A DNA stretch of 57,126 bases from an uncultured Microbulbifer sp. Lineage in GTDB: Bacteria; Pseudomonadota; Gammaproteobacteria; Pseudomonadales; Cellvibrionaceae. The stretch's first letter is position 1, and the number at the start of each line of letters is the position of its first letter. The notes below the pieces were generated by a model. The model was not told the DNA's origin. It did no database searches and saw only the letters and a list, made by a program, of their open reading frames with translations. Location: NCBI RefSeq assembly GCF_913055755.1, contig NZ_CAJXKH010000009.1, positions 1 to 57,126 on the forward strand. Reading direction: 5' to 3'. Below are positions 16,548 through 25,739 of this stretch, piece after piece. The position numbers were made by a program, and so were the translations under genes.

Positions 16548-17696
16548 TCATCCCTCTTTCAGCAGTTCGCGGGAAATGATCAGCTTCATGATCTCATTGG
16601 TACCGGCGTAAATTCGCTGCACCCGCGCATCCGCCCAGGCCCGCGCGATCGGGTATTCCCACATATAACCGAAGCCGCCGTGCAGCTGCATGCACTCGTC
16701 CAGCAGTTTGCACTGGAATTCCGTGGCCAGCAGCTTGGCCTTGGCAGCGGTGGAAACGTCCAGCTTTTTTTCGTAGTGCAGTTCCAGGCATTTGTCGATA
16801 AACACGCGCTGCGCGGTCAGTTCGCTGTCCAGTTCCGCCAGCTTGAACTGGGTGTTCTGGAAGGCGGCGATGGGTTTGCCAAAGGCCTTGCGCTCGCGTA
16901 CATAATCGACAGTCCAGCCCAGGGCGGCCTCGCAGTTGGCAATGGCGTTGACCGCTACGCTGAGGCGCTCCTGGGGTAGTTCCTGCATCAGGTAAATGAA
17001 ACCCTGGCCCTCGCCGCCCAGCAGGTTTTCCGCGGGCACTTTCACATCGTCAAAGAACAGCTCGGAGGTGTCCTGAGCTTTCATGCCCACCTTTTCCAGG
17101 TTGGTGCCTTTTTTGAAGCCGGGTGAATTGGATTCTACCAGCAGCAGACTGACACCCGCCGCGCCTTCCTCCGGGTTGGTCTTGGCGACCACTACCACCA
17201 GGTCTGCGTGCTGGCCGTTGGTGATAAAGGTCTTGGAACCGTTCAGCACATAATGGTCGCCATTTTTGATGGCGGTTGTGCGCACCCCCTGCAGGTCCGA
17301 GCCGGCACCGGGTTCGGTCATGGCGATGGCGGTGACGACATCGCCGCTGATACAGCCCTGCAGATATTTCTGTTTTTGCTCCTCGCTGCCGTAATTGACG
17401 ATATAGGGCACGGCGATATCCGAGTGCAGGCCCCAGCCGATGCCGGTGAGCCCCAGGCGGGAAATCTCCTCATCGACCACGGCGTTGTAGCCGAAGTCCA
17501 GTTCCAGACCGCCGTAAGCCTCAGGCACCTGGGGGCAGAGGAAACCCATGGCGCCAGCCTTACGCCACAGTTCGCGATCTACCTGGCCGTCCTTCTCCCA
17601 CTGGTGGTGGTAGGGCGCGGCTTCGTTTTCGAGGAATTTGCGTACGCTGTCGCGGAACTGCTCGTGTTCCTGGGTAAAGACTGTTCTCGGGATCAT
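16548..17696 (-). CDS. Acyl-CoA dehydrogenase
   Basis: A 382-aa FAD-dependent flavoprotein that introduces a 2,3-double bond into acyl-CoA for fatty-acid or branched-chain degradation. Domain order is normal: N-terminal helices; middle beta-domain with AMTEPGAGSDLQG (FAD/substrate signature); C-terminal helical domain with MQLHGGFGYMWEYPIARAWA and IYAGTNEIMK, whose glutamate is the catalytic base of the short/medium-chain branch. No partner electron-transfer or thiolase genes are adjacent. A weak ribosome binding site precedes ATG 17696. Confidence 0.93.
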   Translation of the reverse strand: MIPRTVFTQEHEQFRDSVRKFLENEAAPYHHQWEKDGQVDRELWRKAGAMGFLCPQVPEAYGGLELDFGYNAVVDEEISRLGLTGIGWGLHSDIAVPYIVNYGSEEQKQKYLQGCISGDVVTAIAMTEPGAGSDLQGVRTTAIKNGDHYVLNGSKTFITNGQHADLVVVVAKTNPEEGAAGVSLLLVESNSPGFKKGTNLEKVGMKAQDTSELFFDDVKVPAENLLGGEGQGFIYLMQELPQERLSVAVNAIANCEAALGWTVDYVRERKAFGKPIAAFQNTQFKLAELDSELTAQRVFIDKCLELHYEKKLDVSTAAKAKLLATEFQCKLLDECMQLHGGFGYMWEYPIARAWADARVQRIYAGTNEIMKLIISRELLKEG

Positions 17697-17949
17697 GGCG
17701 GTCTCGGCTGTCGGTTATTGATTATTGGTTATTGGCCGTCGAATACCGGTTGACGGCATCGCTCTATAAGTTAGCCCAGTTGGCGGAAAGTCGGCTTGGC
17801 AAAATGTGCCAGGGCGCCTGTGCGATGTATTCACATTAGTGATTTTAGGCGTCCAGTTTATTTTGAAACGACCTAACCGGAAGATTTTCCTGCCGTACAC
17901 TGAAAACTGAGACGAGTATTTCTGCCAAACCACATCGAGAGGTATACCG

Positions 17950-19161
17950 ATGGCTGACAATCTACTGGAAATGGCGGTCCGTCATTTGGGATCTTCAGGA
18001 CTCAGTGCCCTGGGGAAGGCGCTGGGATTGCCCGACGGGCAGAGTGAATCCGCGTTTTCTACCGGTGCGGCATCGGTACTGGCGGGTATGCTGAACAAAG
18101 CCGGTAGTGAGAGCGGCCTGGGGGCTCTCCTGAACATGGTCACCGAGAGTACCTCGCTGGACCTGTCGTCACCGGCGGACATCTTCACCGACCCGGACAA
18201 AATGACCAGCCTGCAGCAGAGTGGTGGCAGCCTGCTGGACGGCATCCTCGGCGGCAACCGCGACGGCGTGATCAATACCGTGGCCGCGGCGCTGGGCCTG
18301 AATGGCGCCAAGGGCGGCAGTTTGCTGCGCATTGCCGCGCCTGTGATCATGTCGCTGGTGGGCAAGCTGGTGAAAAGCAAGGGCCTGAATATGGAGGGCC
18401 TTGCGGCGCTGCTGCTGGGGCAGAAGGCGCATATTCGCGACAAGCTTCCCGCGGGCCTGCTGAAGGACCTGGGTGCGGAAAACCTGGATGAACTCGCGGA
18501 GCGCGCGGTGGTGGAAACCACGCCGCGGGATACCCCTCACACGGCTCGTGCAGCCCCGCAGAAGCGGGGTGGTATTGGACGGTGGTTGTGGCCGCTGCTG
18601 ATTGCCCTCGGGGTATTGTGGGCTCTGAACCTGTGCTCGAAGAAAGAGAAGATCGACGATGGTACCGGGGCGGTCATCGAGCAGCAGGAGGAGGTGGTCA
18701 TTGAAGAGGCTCCCACAGAACCTGCGGATACTGCACCGCAGGTGATTACGGAAGACACGACGCAAGATTTCGGCTCCGCCTTCCGGGATTACCTGGCCAA
18801 TGCCCAGCGGGATCCGAACCGGGCATTTGCCCTGCATATCGAATTCCCCACCGATGGCAGTATGCCCAATGCGGCATCCCTGCCGGATGTGCAGACTCTG
18901 ATCACGATCATGCAGGAAAACCCCGGCCTCAAGATTGCTCTGGAAGGTCATACCGACAGCGATGGCGACGCAGCGGCGAACCAGCAACTGTCTGAAACCC
19001 GTGCGCAGGCGGTGAAGCAAATGCTGACCGACGCCGGTATTGCCGACGACCGGGTTACCGCCACGGGCATGGGGGCGGCGGGTCCCATCGGCGATAACAG
19101 CACCGAAGAGGGCAAGCAGAAAAACCGTCGCATCGATGTGAAGGTGACCGCCTTCGAGTAG
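17950..19161 (+). CDS. DUF937 - transmembrane - OmpA fusion protein
   Basis: A 403-aa protein in three parts. Residues about 1-190 are a YidB-like DUF937 domain (SGLSALGKALGLPDGQSE, then GGSLLDGILGG). A single membrane span follows at 211-229 (RWLWPLLIALGVLWALNLCS). A Glu/Thr/Pro-rich linker leads to an OmpA/MotB peptidoglycan-binding domain (about 285-403) with IALEGHTDSDGDAAANQQLS and NRRIDVKV. The DUF937 part would be cytoplasmic and the OmpA part periplasmic, linking an inner-membrane protein to the cell wall. GAGAGG precedes the ATG. It stands alone, with a strong bidirectional terminator after it. Confidence 0.9.
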   Translation: MADNLLEMAVRHLGSSGLSALGKALGLPDGQSESAFSTGAASVLAGMLNKAGSESGLGALLNMVTESTSLDLSSPADIFTDPDKMTSLQQSGGSLLDGILGGNRDGVINTVAAALGLNGAKGGSLLRIAAPVIMSLVGKLVKSKGLNMEGLAALLLGQKAHIRDKLPAGLLKDLGAENLDELAERAVVETTPRDTPHTARAAPQKRGGIGRWLWPLLIALGVLWALNLCSKKEKIDDGTGAVIEQQEEVVIEEAPTEPADTAPQVITEDTTQDFGSAFRDYLANAQRDPNRAFALHIEFPTDGSMPNAASLPDVQTLITIMQENPGLKIALEGHTDSDGDAAANQQLSETRAQAVKQMLTDAGIADDRVTATGMGAAGPIGDNSTEEGKQKNRRIDVKVTAFE

Positions 19162-19182
19162 CGATGCCGACAGTCTCAAAAT

Positions 19183-19215
19183 AAAAAAACCGCGGGCAAG
19201 CCCGCGGTTTTTTTA
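19183..19215. terminator. Bidirectional terminator between OmpA fusion gene and AraC-family gene
   Basis: AAAAAAACCGCGGGC, a two-base loop, and GCCCGCGGTTTTTTT form a GC-rich perfect stem flanked by A and T runs, between two convergent genes. Confidence 0.95.
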
Positions 19216-19227
19216 TTTGTTAATCGC

Positions 19228-20325
19228 TCAGGTACGGAATTTTTCCCGGTAGGCCCCGGGGGCCAGCCCGGTCCACTTCTTGAACGCGCGGTTGAATGCG
19301 CTGGGCTCGGAAAATCCGAGGCGCTCGGCAATTTCCGCCACCGCGGTTTCCTGCTGCTTGAGCTGGTACATGGCCATGTCCCGGCGCACGGAATCCTTGA
19401 TGTCCTGCCAGCTGTTGCCCTCGTCTTTCAAGCGGCGGCGCAGGGTCTGCGGCGAGGTGAACAGGCGTTCGGCCACATCGTCGAGGGACAGGTTCTCGAT
19501 GCTGTTGTGGCTCTGCAGCATGCGGCGGATGCGGCCGGTAAAACTGTTGTCCGACTTGTACTGGGTCAGCAGGCACTCGGGGGCGCGGGAGAGAAACTCC
19601 GACAGTTGTTGCGGGTCGCGCACCAGTGGCATGTGCAGGTAGCGGGTGTTGAATACCAGTGCGGTTTCCTGCTGGTGGAAGTACAGCCGGCAGGGAAACA
19701 TGTCGTTGTACTCTTCGTCGTAATCCGGCGGCGGGAACGCCAGGTGCACCCGCTCCAGCAGAATGGTGCGGTCGATCAGCCAGCTGAAAAAACGCAGCCA
19801 GATCACCGAAAGGGATTCGACAAAATTCTGGTTGGGCAGCTGTTTTTTGTTGCCGTGGTGGAACACCAGGCGGGCTTCCTCGCCGTCTTCCACCAGTTTG
19901 ATATGCAGGTCGTCGCTCACCATCCTGACGAAGCGCCCGGAGCGCAGCAGGGCGCGGCGCAGGTTGGGACAGTCGAGTACCGCGTGGCCCATCATGGCGA
20001 AGGTGCCGGGTTCCCAGGTGCGCGCCAGGTAACCGCCGGATTCGTCTGCCAGCTGGTCCCACAGTTTGCGCAGCAGGCGCGCTACCTGTTCGCGACCGAT
20101 GCGGGCATCCGCCGCGGCGCTGCTGGCGGGGTTTATATTGGCCTCGCGCAGCAGCTGCTCGCAGTCGATACCGGCGGCGCGGGCGCCCACCAGGTGTGCG
20201 TGCACCGCAGCGGCCAGAATGCCTTTTTCCTGGTAGCCCCGATGCAGTTTTGCCGGTTCGGCACTGTTGGTTTTGTCCTGGCCGCTATCGTCCAGGCTGT
20301 CGCCAGGCTGGAAATCTGTCTCCAT
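19228..20325 (-). CDS. AraC-family regulator with PF12625-type sensing domain
   Basis: A 365-aa regulator when started at ATG 20325 (METDFQPGDSLDDSG); GTG 20331 and TTG 20364 are alternative starts. The N-terminal about 200 residues match the OruR/ArgR/PF12625 type of ligand domain (LLREANINPAS, GHAVLDCPNLRRALLRSGRF). The C-terminal DNA-binding domain has LSLDDVAERLFTSPQTLRRR and AVAEIAERLGFSEPSAFNRA plus GLAPGAYRE. Target genes are not evident: the neighbours are a convergent OmpA fusion gene and a divergent winged-helix gene. Confidence 0.9.
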   Translation of the reverse strand: METDFQPGDSLDDSGQDKTNSAEPAKLHRGYQEKGILAAAVHAHLVGARAAGIDCEQLLREANINPASSAAADARIGREQVARLLRKLWDQLADESGGYLARTWEPGTFAMMGHAVLDCPNLRRALLRSGRFVRMVSDDLHIKLVEDGEEARLVFHHGNKKQLPNQNFVESLSVIWLRFFSWLIDRTILLERVHLAFPPPDYDEEYNDMFPCRLYFHQQETALVFNTRYLHMPLVRDPQQLSEFLSRAPECLLTQYKSDNSFTGRIRRMLQSHNSIENLSLDDVAERLFTSPQTLRRRLKDEGNSWQDIKDSVRRDMAMYQLKQQETAVAEIAERLGFSEPSAFNRAFKKWTGLAPGAYREKFRT

Positions 20326-20525
20326 GGTCACGCTTTCCCGCTGTTCCTCGCCCCCATCGGGCAACCGGGATTATGCAAAAAGGTGCATAAAAAGTCCCGC
20401 GCCCCCGGCGAATGGCGAATATTGCGCTCGCTGATGGCATGCCGGAGGTTCTATGTGGCGTGGCTGGCTCGTGCTGCAGGCTTCGTGCTACAACAGGGGT
20501 TTACACATCTTCCCGGGAGCATGCC

Positions 20526-20861
20526 TTGAGTGATTCAAGCGGACCGTTACTGAACCCCACCATCTGCCGCAGGTTGCTGATCACCTACCTGATCGAGCAG
20601 TTGCCGAAGCCGAACAACCCGGCGCTGGAGGAGGTCACCGGCTGGCCGCGGCGTACGGTGCAGGACATTATCGCCAAGGGACTGCCGGGGCATGGCACCC
20701 AGGTGGTATTCGTGCAGGAAGGGGTGCGGAATAACGACGGTTATTACCGGCTGGAGAGCTGGGGCTCGATAGATCGAGCCTGGGTACACGGCAACCTGCC
20801 GTCGATCTGCGAAGCGCTGGAGCTGGCGCCGGAACATATTCCAGCGCCAGCCCCGGTGTAG
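20526..20861 (+). CDS. Winged-helix (HTH_43-like) protein
   Basis: A 111-aa protein read from TTG 20526, which has GGGAG six bases upstream; the longer frame from 20412 lacks coding character. The core (ICRRLLITYLIEQLPKPNNP, then EEVTGWPRRTVQDIIAKGLP) is a winged helix-turn-helix. The downstream QEGVRNNDGYYRLESWGSID matches, from memory, the PF09904 family found in marine gammaproteobacteria. It probably binds DNA; the target is unknown. It is divergent from the AraC-family gene. Confidence 0.78.
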   Translation: MSDSSGPLLNPTICRRLLITYLIEQLPKPNNPALEEVTGWPRRTVQDIIAKGLPGHGTQVVFVQEGVRNNDGYYRLESWGSIDRAWVHGNLPSICEALELAPEHIPAPAPV

Positions 20862-20903
20862 AAGTCGGTCGCGCCCGAAAGTGCGCGGGGAGGTGCTGCG
20901 GGG

Positions 20904-21248
20904 TTACTGGGCCGCAGTGTCCTGCTGCAGGATTGCATTCACCTTATTCAACAGGTCCTTGTCGGTGCGCAACTGTTCCGCGATGGTCTGGTATTCCTCT
21001 TTGCTGAGGCCGGAGCCCTGTACCGCTGCCACCATTTTTGCCTGGGCTTCCTTGTTGATGGCCTCGGCAGTGGCGGCGTCCGCTGCGCTTTTCAGTTTCG
21101 GCGCGTATTCCCTGCTCAGCTCCACAATCGAGCGATAGGCGTCGGCAAACTTTTCCAATTGCGCCTGGGTGATGGCATCTGCGGCAAATGCGCTGGATGC
21201 TGCCATGAGCACTGCCAGCGCGGCGGAGTAAATGATCTTCGGCTTCAT
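20904..21248 (-). CDS. Exported DUF4168-like helical protein
   Basis: A 114-aa protein started at ATG 21248 with AGAGGTG upstream. Residues 1-22 are a Sec signal peptide (MKPKIIYSAALAVLMAASSA), cleaved near FAADA. The mature protein is almost wholly helical with many Ala, Lys and Gln. It contains the pairs of motifs QLEKFADAYRSIVELS and LSKEEYQTIAEQLRTDKDLL typical of DUF4168. It is periplasmic, with no known activity. The gene lies alone, 208 bp downstream of the transglycosylase gene on the same strand. Confidence 0.82.
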   Translation of the reverse strand: MKPKIIYSAALAVLMAASSAFAADAITQAQLEKFADAYRSIVELSREYAPKLKSAADAATAEAINKEAQAKMVAAVQGSGLSKEEYQTIAEQLRTDKDLLNKVNAILQQDTAAQ

Positions 21249-21456
21249 GAGCACCTCTGATTATGTGGGATAGACGCATCTGTGCGGGGCGCACGCCCAG
21301 CGTCCAGTGAGGGCTACAGAGCCTTGGCGGCTTGCTCGGCAAAGCGCTGTCTGCAAAGGGTAGTTGCTGTGACGCGTCGCTTGTGCCATTTGCCGCCAGA
21401 CTGTGTGCCTGAAACCGGGAATGGGAAACGGGTCAAGTGCACCCGCCACGCATTGT

Positions 21457-22080
21457 TCAGAAGAGCCCGAGGAATTTCTTGCGCTTCTTCAGGGAGGCTT
21501 CACAGCTATTCAGCTGGCGCTGGTATCTCTGTGCACGGGCGGACACTTTGTGCGCCACATCCTTCAGCCATTTTTTGTTGCGGAAGGTGCGGCGGTTAAA
21601 ACCGCCCTGGCCCTCGTGGTAGGCGAGGTACAGGTGGTAGGTATCACCGGGCTTGATGGTGCACTGGCGCTGACTGGTGTTGTGATACCAGCCGACGAAG
21701 TCGATGGCATCGGCAAAGTCGTCGCGGTCGGCACCGTAATTGCTGGTGGCGCGCTGGTAGCTGCGCCATGTGGTCCCCAGGGCCTGGGGGTAACCGTAGG
21801 CGTCGGATGGCCGCGGGCCGGGGAAGATCCACAGGATGGTTGTGCGCGGGGGCTTGGCATCGTGCACAAAGCGGGATTCCTGGTGCAGCGTGGCCATCAT
21901 GCCGGCGATGGGGGTGTTCCACTTGCGCGCGGCTTTGGCGGCGTCGTGATACCAGTCGTCCTTCTCCCGGAAGATCTCGCAGATATCGTCGGTATTGCTC
22001 GGCGGGGCGGTGGCGCAGCCCGCCGCCAGCAGGGGCAGGGCGAGCAGCGCCAGCTTCGCGTATTTATTCTTATTCGGCAT
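21457..22080 (-). CDS. Lytic transglycosylase-like lipoprotein (SLT domain)
   Basis: A 207-aa predicted lipoprotein: signal MPNKNKYAKLALLALPLL followed by AAGC lipobox. The mature domain shows a lysozyme-like pattern: MMATLHQESRF carries the catalytic-type glutamate, then YGYPQALGTTWRSYQ, and DTYHLYLAYHEGQGGFNR, as in SLT-fold murein transglycosylases. It would cut peptidoglycan strands in the periplasm. The gene starts ten bases after rpiA stops, so it is probably cotranscribed with rpiA, an unrelated function. Confidence 0.85.
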   Translation of the reverse strand: MPNKNKYAKLALLALPLLAAGCATAPPSNTDDICEIFREKDDWYHDAAKAARKWNTPIAGMMATLHQESRFVHDAKPPRTTILWIFPGPRPSDAYGYPQALGTTWRSYQRATSNYGADRDDFADAIDFVGWYHNTSQRQCTIKPGDTYHLYLAYHEGQGGFNRRTFRNKKWLKDVAHKVSARAQRYQRQLNSCEASLKKRKKFLGLF

Positions 22081-22090
22081 CGGTTCGCAT

Positions 22091-22780
22091 TCAGACCTTG
22101 GATTTTACGGTTTTGACACCGTCCTCGGTGCCCAGCAGCAGCACATCCGCCGGCCGCGCGGCGAACAGGCCGTTGGTCACCACGCCGGTGATGTTGTTGA
22201 TCGCTTGTTCCAGCTCGATGGGTTTGTAGATGTGCATATTGTGCACGTCGAGAATGACATTGCCGTTGTCGGTGGTCACACCTTCCCGGTATACCGGGTC
22301 ACCACCCAGCTTGACCAGTTCCCGCGCGACAAAGGAGCGCGCCATGGGAATCACCTCCACCGGCAGCGGGAAGTTGCCCAGTACTTCCACCCATTTACTG
22401 TTGTCGGCAATACACACGAACTCGTCGGAGCAGGCGGCGACGATTTTTTCCCGGGTCAGCGCGGCGCCGCCGCCCTTGATCAGTTCCAGCAGGGGGTTGG
22501 TTTCATCGGCGCCATCCACGTAGACGCGGATACTGTCCACGGCATTGAGGTCGTATACCGGGATACCGTGGCTCTTGAGGCGCTCGGCAGAGGCCTCGGA
22601 GCTGGCGACGGTGCCGTCGAACAGGCCTTTCTTCTCCGCCAGGTAGTCGATGAAGTGGTTCGCGGTAGAGCCGGTACCGACGCCGACAATGGTGTCCGCC
22701 TCGAGCATCGGGGTGATGTATTCCACCGCCGCGCGGGCGACGTCGCGTTTGAGTTGGTCCTGGTCGATGGGCTGTTTCAT
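22091..22780 (-). CDS. rpiA: Ribose-5-phosphate isomerase A
   Basis: A 229-aa enzyme interconverting ribose-5-phosphate and ribulose-5-phosphate in the pentose phosphate pathway. Motifs: [16 protein letters not shown] (phosphate loop), [11 protein letters not shown] (catalytic Asp and Glu), and [17 protein letters not shown] 22780 ([12 protein letters not shown]) is chosen over TTG 22804 because family members start here; no good ribosome binding site is seen (the bases before it are C-rich). Divergent from ilvA, 150 bp apart, an arrangement common in gammaproteobacteria. Confidence 0.96.
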   Translation of the reverse strand: MKQPIDQDQLKRDVARAAVEYITPMLEADTIVGVGTGSTANHFIDYLAEKKGLFDGTVASSEASAERLKSHGIPVYDLNAVDSIRVYVDGADETNPLLELIKGGGAALTREKIVAACSDEFVCIADNSKWVEVLGNFPLPVEVIPMARSFVARELVKLGGDPVYREGVTTDNGNVILDVHNMHIYKPIELEQAINNITGVVTNGLFAARPADVLLLGTEDGVKTVKSKV

Positions 22781-22930
22781 GGGGGGAGGTGCGTCCTTGT
22801 GCAATTTTTGCCATCAAAATACCCGCTTTCGAATATTTTTTTGCGCAAAAGTGGCTTTAAAGTAGCTTTGCTGCTGTGTAGCGATTAGACTGGCGGGCCC
22901 TGATTCATCCACCGGCTGCCGATTTCTGTC

Positions 22931-24451
22931 ATGCCCAAGTCTTATATCAAGCGCATTTTAGACGCACGTATTTACGATGTCGCCACTGAAACTCCGCTGG
23001 AGCCTATGCGCCAGCTGTCTCACCGCACCGGCAACCGCATTCTGCTGAAGCGGGAAGACCTGCAGCCGGTGTTCTCGTTCAAGGTGCGCGGCGCCTACAA
23101 CAAACTGCTGCAGCTGCCACAGGAGCAGCGCAGTCGCGGCGTGATTGCGGCCTCTGCCGGCAACCACGCCCAGGGGCTGGCCCTGGGCGCCCAGCAGCTG
23201 GGGGTGCGCGCCACTATCGTGATGCCGTCAACGACCCCGGCAATCAAGGTGAACGCGGTGCGGATGCGCGGTGCGGAGGTGGTGCTGCACGGCGATACCT
23301 TCGACGAGGCCGCGGCGCGGGCGAAGCAGCTGGTAGAAGAGCGCGGACTGGTGTTTGTGCACCCCTATGATGACCCGGATGTCATCGCCGGTCAGGGTAC
23401 CGTGGCGATGGAGCTGTTGCGCCAGCATCCGGGCAACTTGGATGCGGTATTTATTCCCGTGGGTGGCGGCGGCCTGGCGGCGGGGATGGCCACGTATATC
23501 AAATATGTACGCCCCGAGATCAAGGTGTACGCGGTGGAGCCGGAGGATGCCGCCTGCCTGAAACTGGCGATGGATGCCGGCAGTCGCGAGCGTTTGCCCC
23601 AGGTAGGCCTGTTCGCCGACGGCGTGGCGGTGGCGCAGATCGGCGAGGAGACCTTCCGCATACTGCGCGAGACCATCGACGGCGTGATTACCGTGACCAC
23701 CGATGAAATCTGTGCGGCGATCAAGGACATCTTCGAGGACACCCGCTCCATTGCCGAGCCGGCGGGTGCCGTCGGCCTCGCGGGGCTGAAAAAATATGTG
23801 GAGCAGAGCGGCAGCCAAAATGCGGCCCTGGCCACGGTATGCAGCGGCGCCAATACCAATTTCGACCGCCTGCGCTATATCAGCGAGCGCACCGAGATCG
23901 GCGAGAAGCGCGAGGCGGTACTGGCGGTGACCATTCCCGAGAAGCCCGGCAGCTACCTGCAGTTCTGCCGCGACCTCGGCGACCGCTCGATCACCGAGTT
24001 CAACTACCGGTTTGCCAACGGCGGCGAGGCGCACATCTTTGTGGGCATGCAGGTAACCACGGATGGGGACCGCCAGCAGCTGTTGCAGCAGCTGGGGGAC
24101 GGTGGCTACCAGGTCACCGACCTCACCGACAATGAGATGGCCAAGCTGCATATCCGCCACCTTGTCGGTGGCCGCGCGCCGGGTATCGACAACGAAGTGG
24201 TCTACCGCTTCGAATTCCCCGAGCGCCCCGGCGCGCTGCGCAAGTTTCTCGAGCAGCTGGCGGGGCGCTGGAATATCACCCTGTTCCACTACCGCAACCA
24301 CGGTGCGGCCTACGGCCGGGTACTGGTGGGGCTGGAAGTGACGCCGGCAGAACGCGGCGAGCTGCGGGAACTGTTGGACCAGCTGCACTATCCGTTCTGG
24401 GATGAAAGCGAAAACCCGGCGTACCGCTTCTTCCTCTCCCACGGCGCCTGA
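22931..24451 (+). CDS. ilvA: Threonine ammonia-lyase (threonine dehydratase), biosynthetic
   Basis: A 506-aa PLP enzyme that turns threonine into 2-oxobutanoate, the first step to isoleucine. Lys51 in FSFKVRGAYNK binds PLP, and VGGGGLAAGMA is the phosphate-binding loop. Two C-terminal ACT-like regulatory domains (about residues 330-410 and 425-500; TIPEKPGSYLQFCRDLGD and EFPERPGALRKFLEQLAG) mark the long, isoleucine-inhibited biosynthetic form rather than the short catabolic one. No valine/isoleucine operon is adjacent. Confidence 0.96.
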   Translation: MPKSYIKRILDARIYDVATETPLEPMRQLSHRTGNRILLKREDLQPVFSFKVRGAYNKLLQLPQEQRSRGVIAASAGNHAQGLALGAQQLGVRATIVMPSTTPAIKVNAVRMRGAEVVLHGDTFDEAAARAKQLVEERGLVFVHPYDDPDVIAGQGTVAMELLRQHPGNLDAVFIPVGGGGLAAGMATYIKYVRPEIKVYAVEPEDAACLKLAMDAGSRERLPQVGLFADGVAVAQIGEETFRILRETIDGVITVTTDEICAAIKDIFEDTRSIAEPAGAVGLAGLKKYVEQSGSQNAALATVCSGANTNFDRLRYISERTEIGEKREAVLAVTIPEKPGSYLQFCRDLGDRSITEFNYRFANGGEAHIFVGMQVTTDGDRQQLLQQLGDGGYQVTDLTDNEMAKLHIRHLVGGRAPGIDNEVVYRFEFPERPGALRKFLEQLAGRWNITLFHYRNHGAAYGRVLVGLEVTPAERGELRELLDQLHYPFWDESENPAYRFFLSHGA

Positions 24452-24808
24452 TTTGCAGGCGCCCACAGCGGGCGGCCGCGTGGGGCCGGTAGCGGGGCCC
24501 ACACTGGGGAAAGGTGCGCCAGTCGGCAAAAATTGCGGTGGGTAGATCACAGTGGGCGATCTGTCGAACTTGCAATTACCAAATTGTGAGGGTTGTCTCA
24601 AAAAAAAGAGCTTGACGGGTTACTATTTGGCCACTGATCGAGTATCTTTTGATCGGTCTTTGGGCAGTTAGCGTTGGCAAAGGTCGCCGTTTGTTCGGGG
24701 AACTTTACAAATCTAAACAGTCTAAGGCTCCAGACCGGCGGCGCAGATCGCCGGCAGATACGAGAAAAACTGAAAACTACAAGAATTCAGCTCTTACAGG
24801 ATGGTCCC

Positions 24809-24949
24809 ATGAAACCCGATGCATTGACACTCGCCGTAGTTGTCTTTGTCGCGGGAGTACTGCTGAGCAGTGCCGGTCTCACCGATGTGTTTTCCTCTGA
24901 GCAGGAAGATGCACCGGCAGCACTCCAGCAGGGTGTGGTTACTCGCTAA
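24809..24949 (+). CDS. 46-aa membrane peptide, unknown function
   Basis: Starts at ATG 24809 after ACAGGATGG. The product is MKPDALTLAVVVFVAGVLLS followed by an acidic tail (SSEQEDAPAAL). One hydrophobic segment, residues about 6-24, is a signal anchor or an uncleaved signal. It has its own leader of over 300 bp and a strong terminator right after it, so it is probably a free-standing small gene. The family is unknown to me. Confidence 0.65.
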   Translation: MKPDALTLAVVVFVAGVLLSSAGLTDVFSSEQEDAPAALQQGVVTR

Positions 24950-24975
24950 CCCCACTACCCGCGCGCAGAAATGCC

Positions 24976-25010
24976 AGAAAAGCCGAACCCCCGGGTTCGG
25001 CTTTTCTGCT
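24976..25010 (+). terminator. Strong terminator after the 46-aa gene
   Basis: Perfect 15-bp stem: AGAAAAGCCGAACCC (24976-24990), loop CC, GGGTTCGGCTTTTCT (24993-25007). A and T runs on both sides let it also serve the convergent cyclo-ligase gene. Confidence 0.92.
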
Positions 25011-25051
25011 TTCTGGGGGACGCAAAGTGGCTGCCGGCCGCGGTTGCCGGG

Positions 25052-25696
25052 TCAGCGGCAGCGGTACAGCCGGCGATCCGTGGCCACCACCGCCAGCGGG
25101 ATATCCCAGCTGTCCACCGGGAGAAAATCCACACACTGCAGCTGGTGCGCCACGCCGATCAGTTTCGGGCCACTGCCGGGCAGGCGGTGCTTGAACGCGA
25201 AGGTGCGGTCATAGAGGCCGGCGCCCATGCCCAGGCGGCCGCCCCTGGGGTCGAATGCCACCAGTGGCAGCAGTACCAGATCGAGGAAGTGGGGTGCTCG
25301 CGGCTCGTTGTGCGGTTGGCCCACCAGCGGTTCGGGAATGCCGTAGCGGTTGCGGTAGCGCAGCGCCTCGCCTCGCCAGCGGTGAAAACTGAGCTGCTGG
25401 CGGGGGTTGCGGGGCAATACCGGCAGGTAGAAGCGTTTGTCGGCAAAGCGCTGTAACAGCGGACGCAGGTCCACCTCGCCATCCATGGGCCAGTAAATGC
25501 CGATATGTCGTGCATTTTGCACCTCGGCGCTGAGTGCCAGGCGGGTGCACAGGCGGCGACTGGCGGTGCGCTGCTGGTGGATCGTGAGCGCGCGGCGTGC
25601 GGCGCGCATGCGGCGGCGTAACTGGGGTTTGGAAAAGCGGCTGGTAGTCACCGGGGCTTGCGAGCCTTGCTGAGAATTCTGTCTGGAATCTTGCAT
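25052..25696 (-). CDS. 5-formyltetrahydrofolate cyclo-ligase
   Basis: A 214-aa enzyme that converts 5-formyl-THF to 5,10-methenyl-THF with ATP, returning folate to one-carbon metabolism. The signature LPLVAFDPRGGRLGMGAGLY is intact. The N-terminal about 25 residues (Gln/Ser-rich, MQDSRQNSQQGSQAPV) are a poorly conserved extension. It lies downstream of the 6S RNA gene in the same direction, as ygfA does in E. coli. Confidence 0.92.
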   Translation of the reverse strand: MQDSRQNSQQGSQAPVTTSRFSKPQLRRRMRAARRALTIHQQRTASRRLCTRLALSAEVQNARHIGIYWPMDGEVDLRPLLQRFADKRFYLPVLPRNPRQQLSFHRWRGEALRYRNRYGIPEPLVGQPHNEPRAPHFLDLVLLPLVAFDPRGGRLGMGAGLYDRTFAFKHRLPGSGPKLIGVAHQLQCVDFLPVDSWDIPLAVVATDRRLYRCR

Positions 25697-25739
25697 TGGA
25701 TACTGCTGCGCTCGGTGTTCTGCAGCGGGAGGGAAATTA

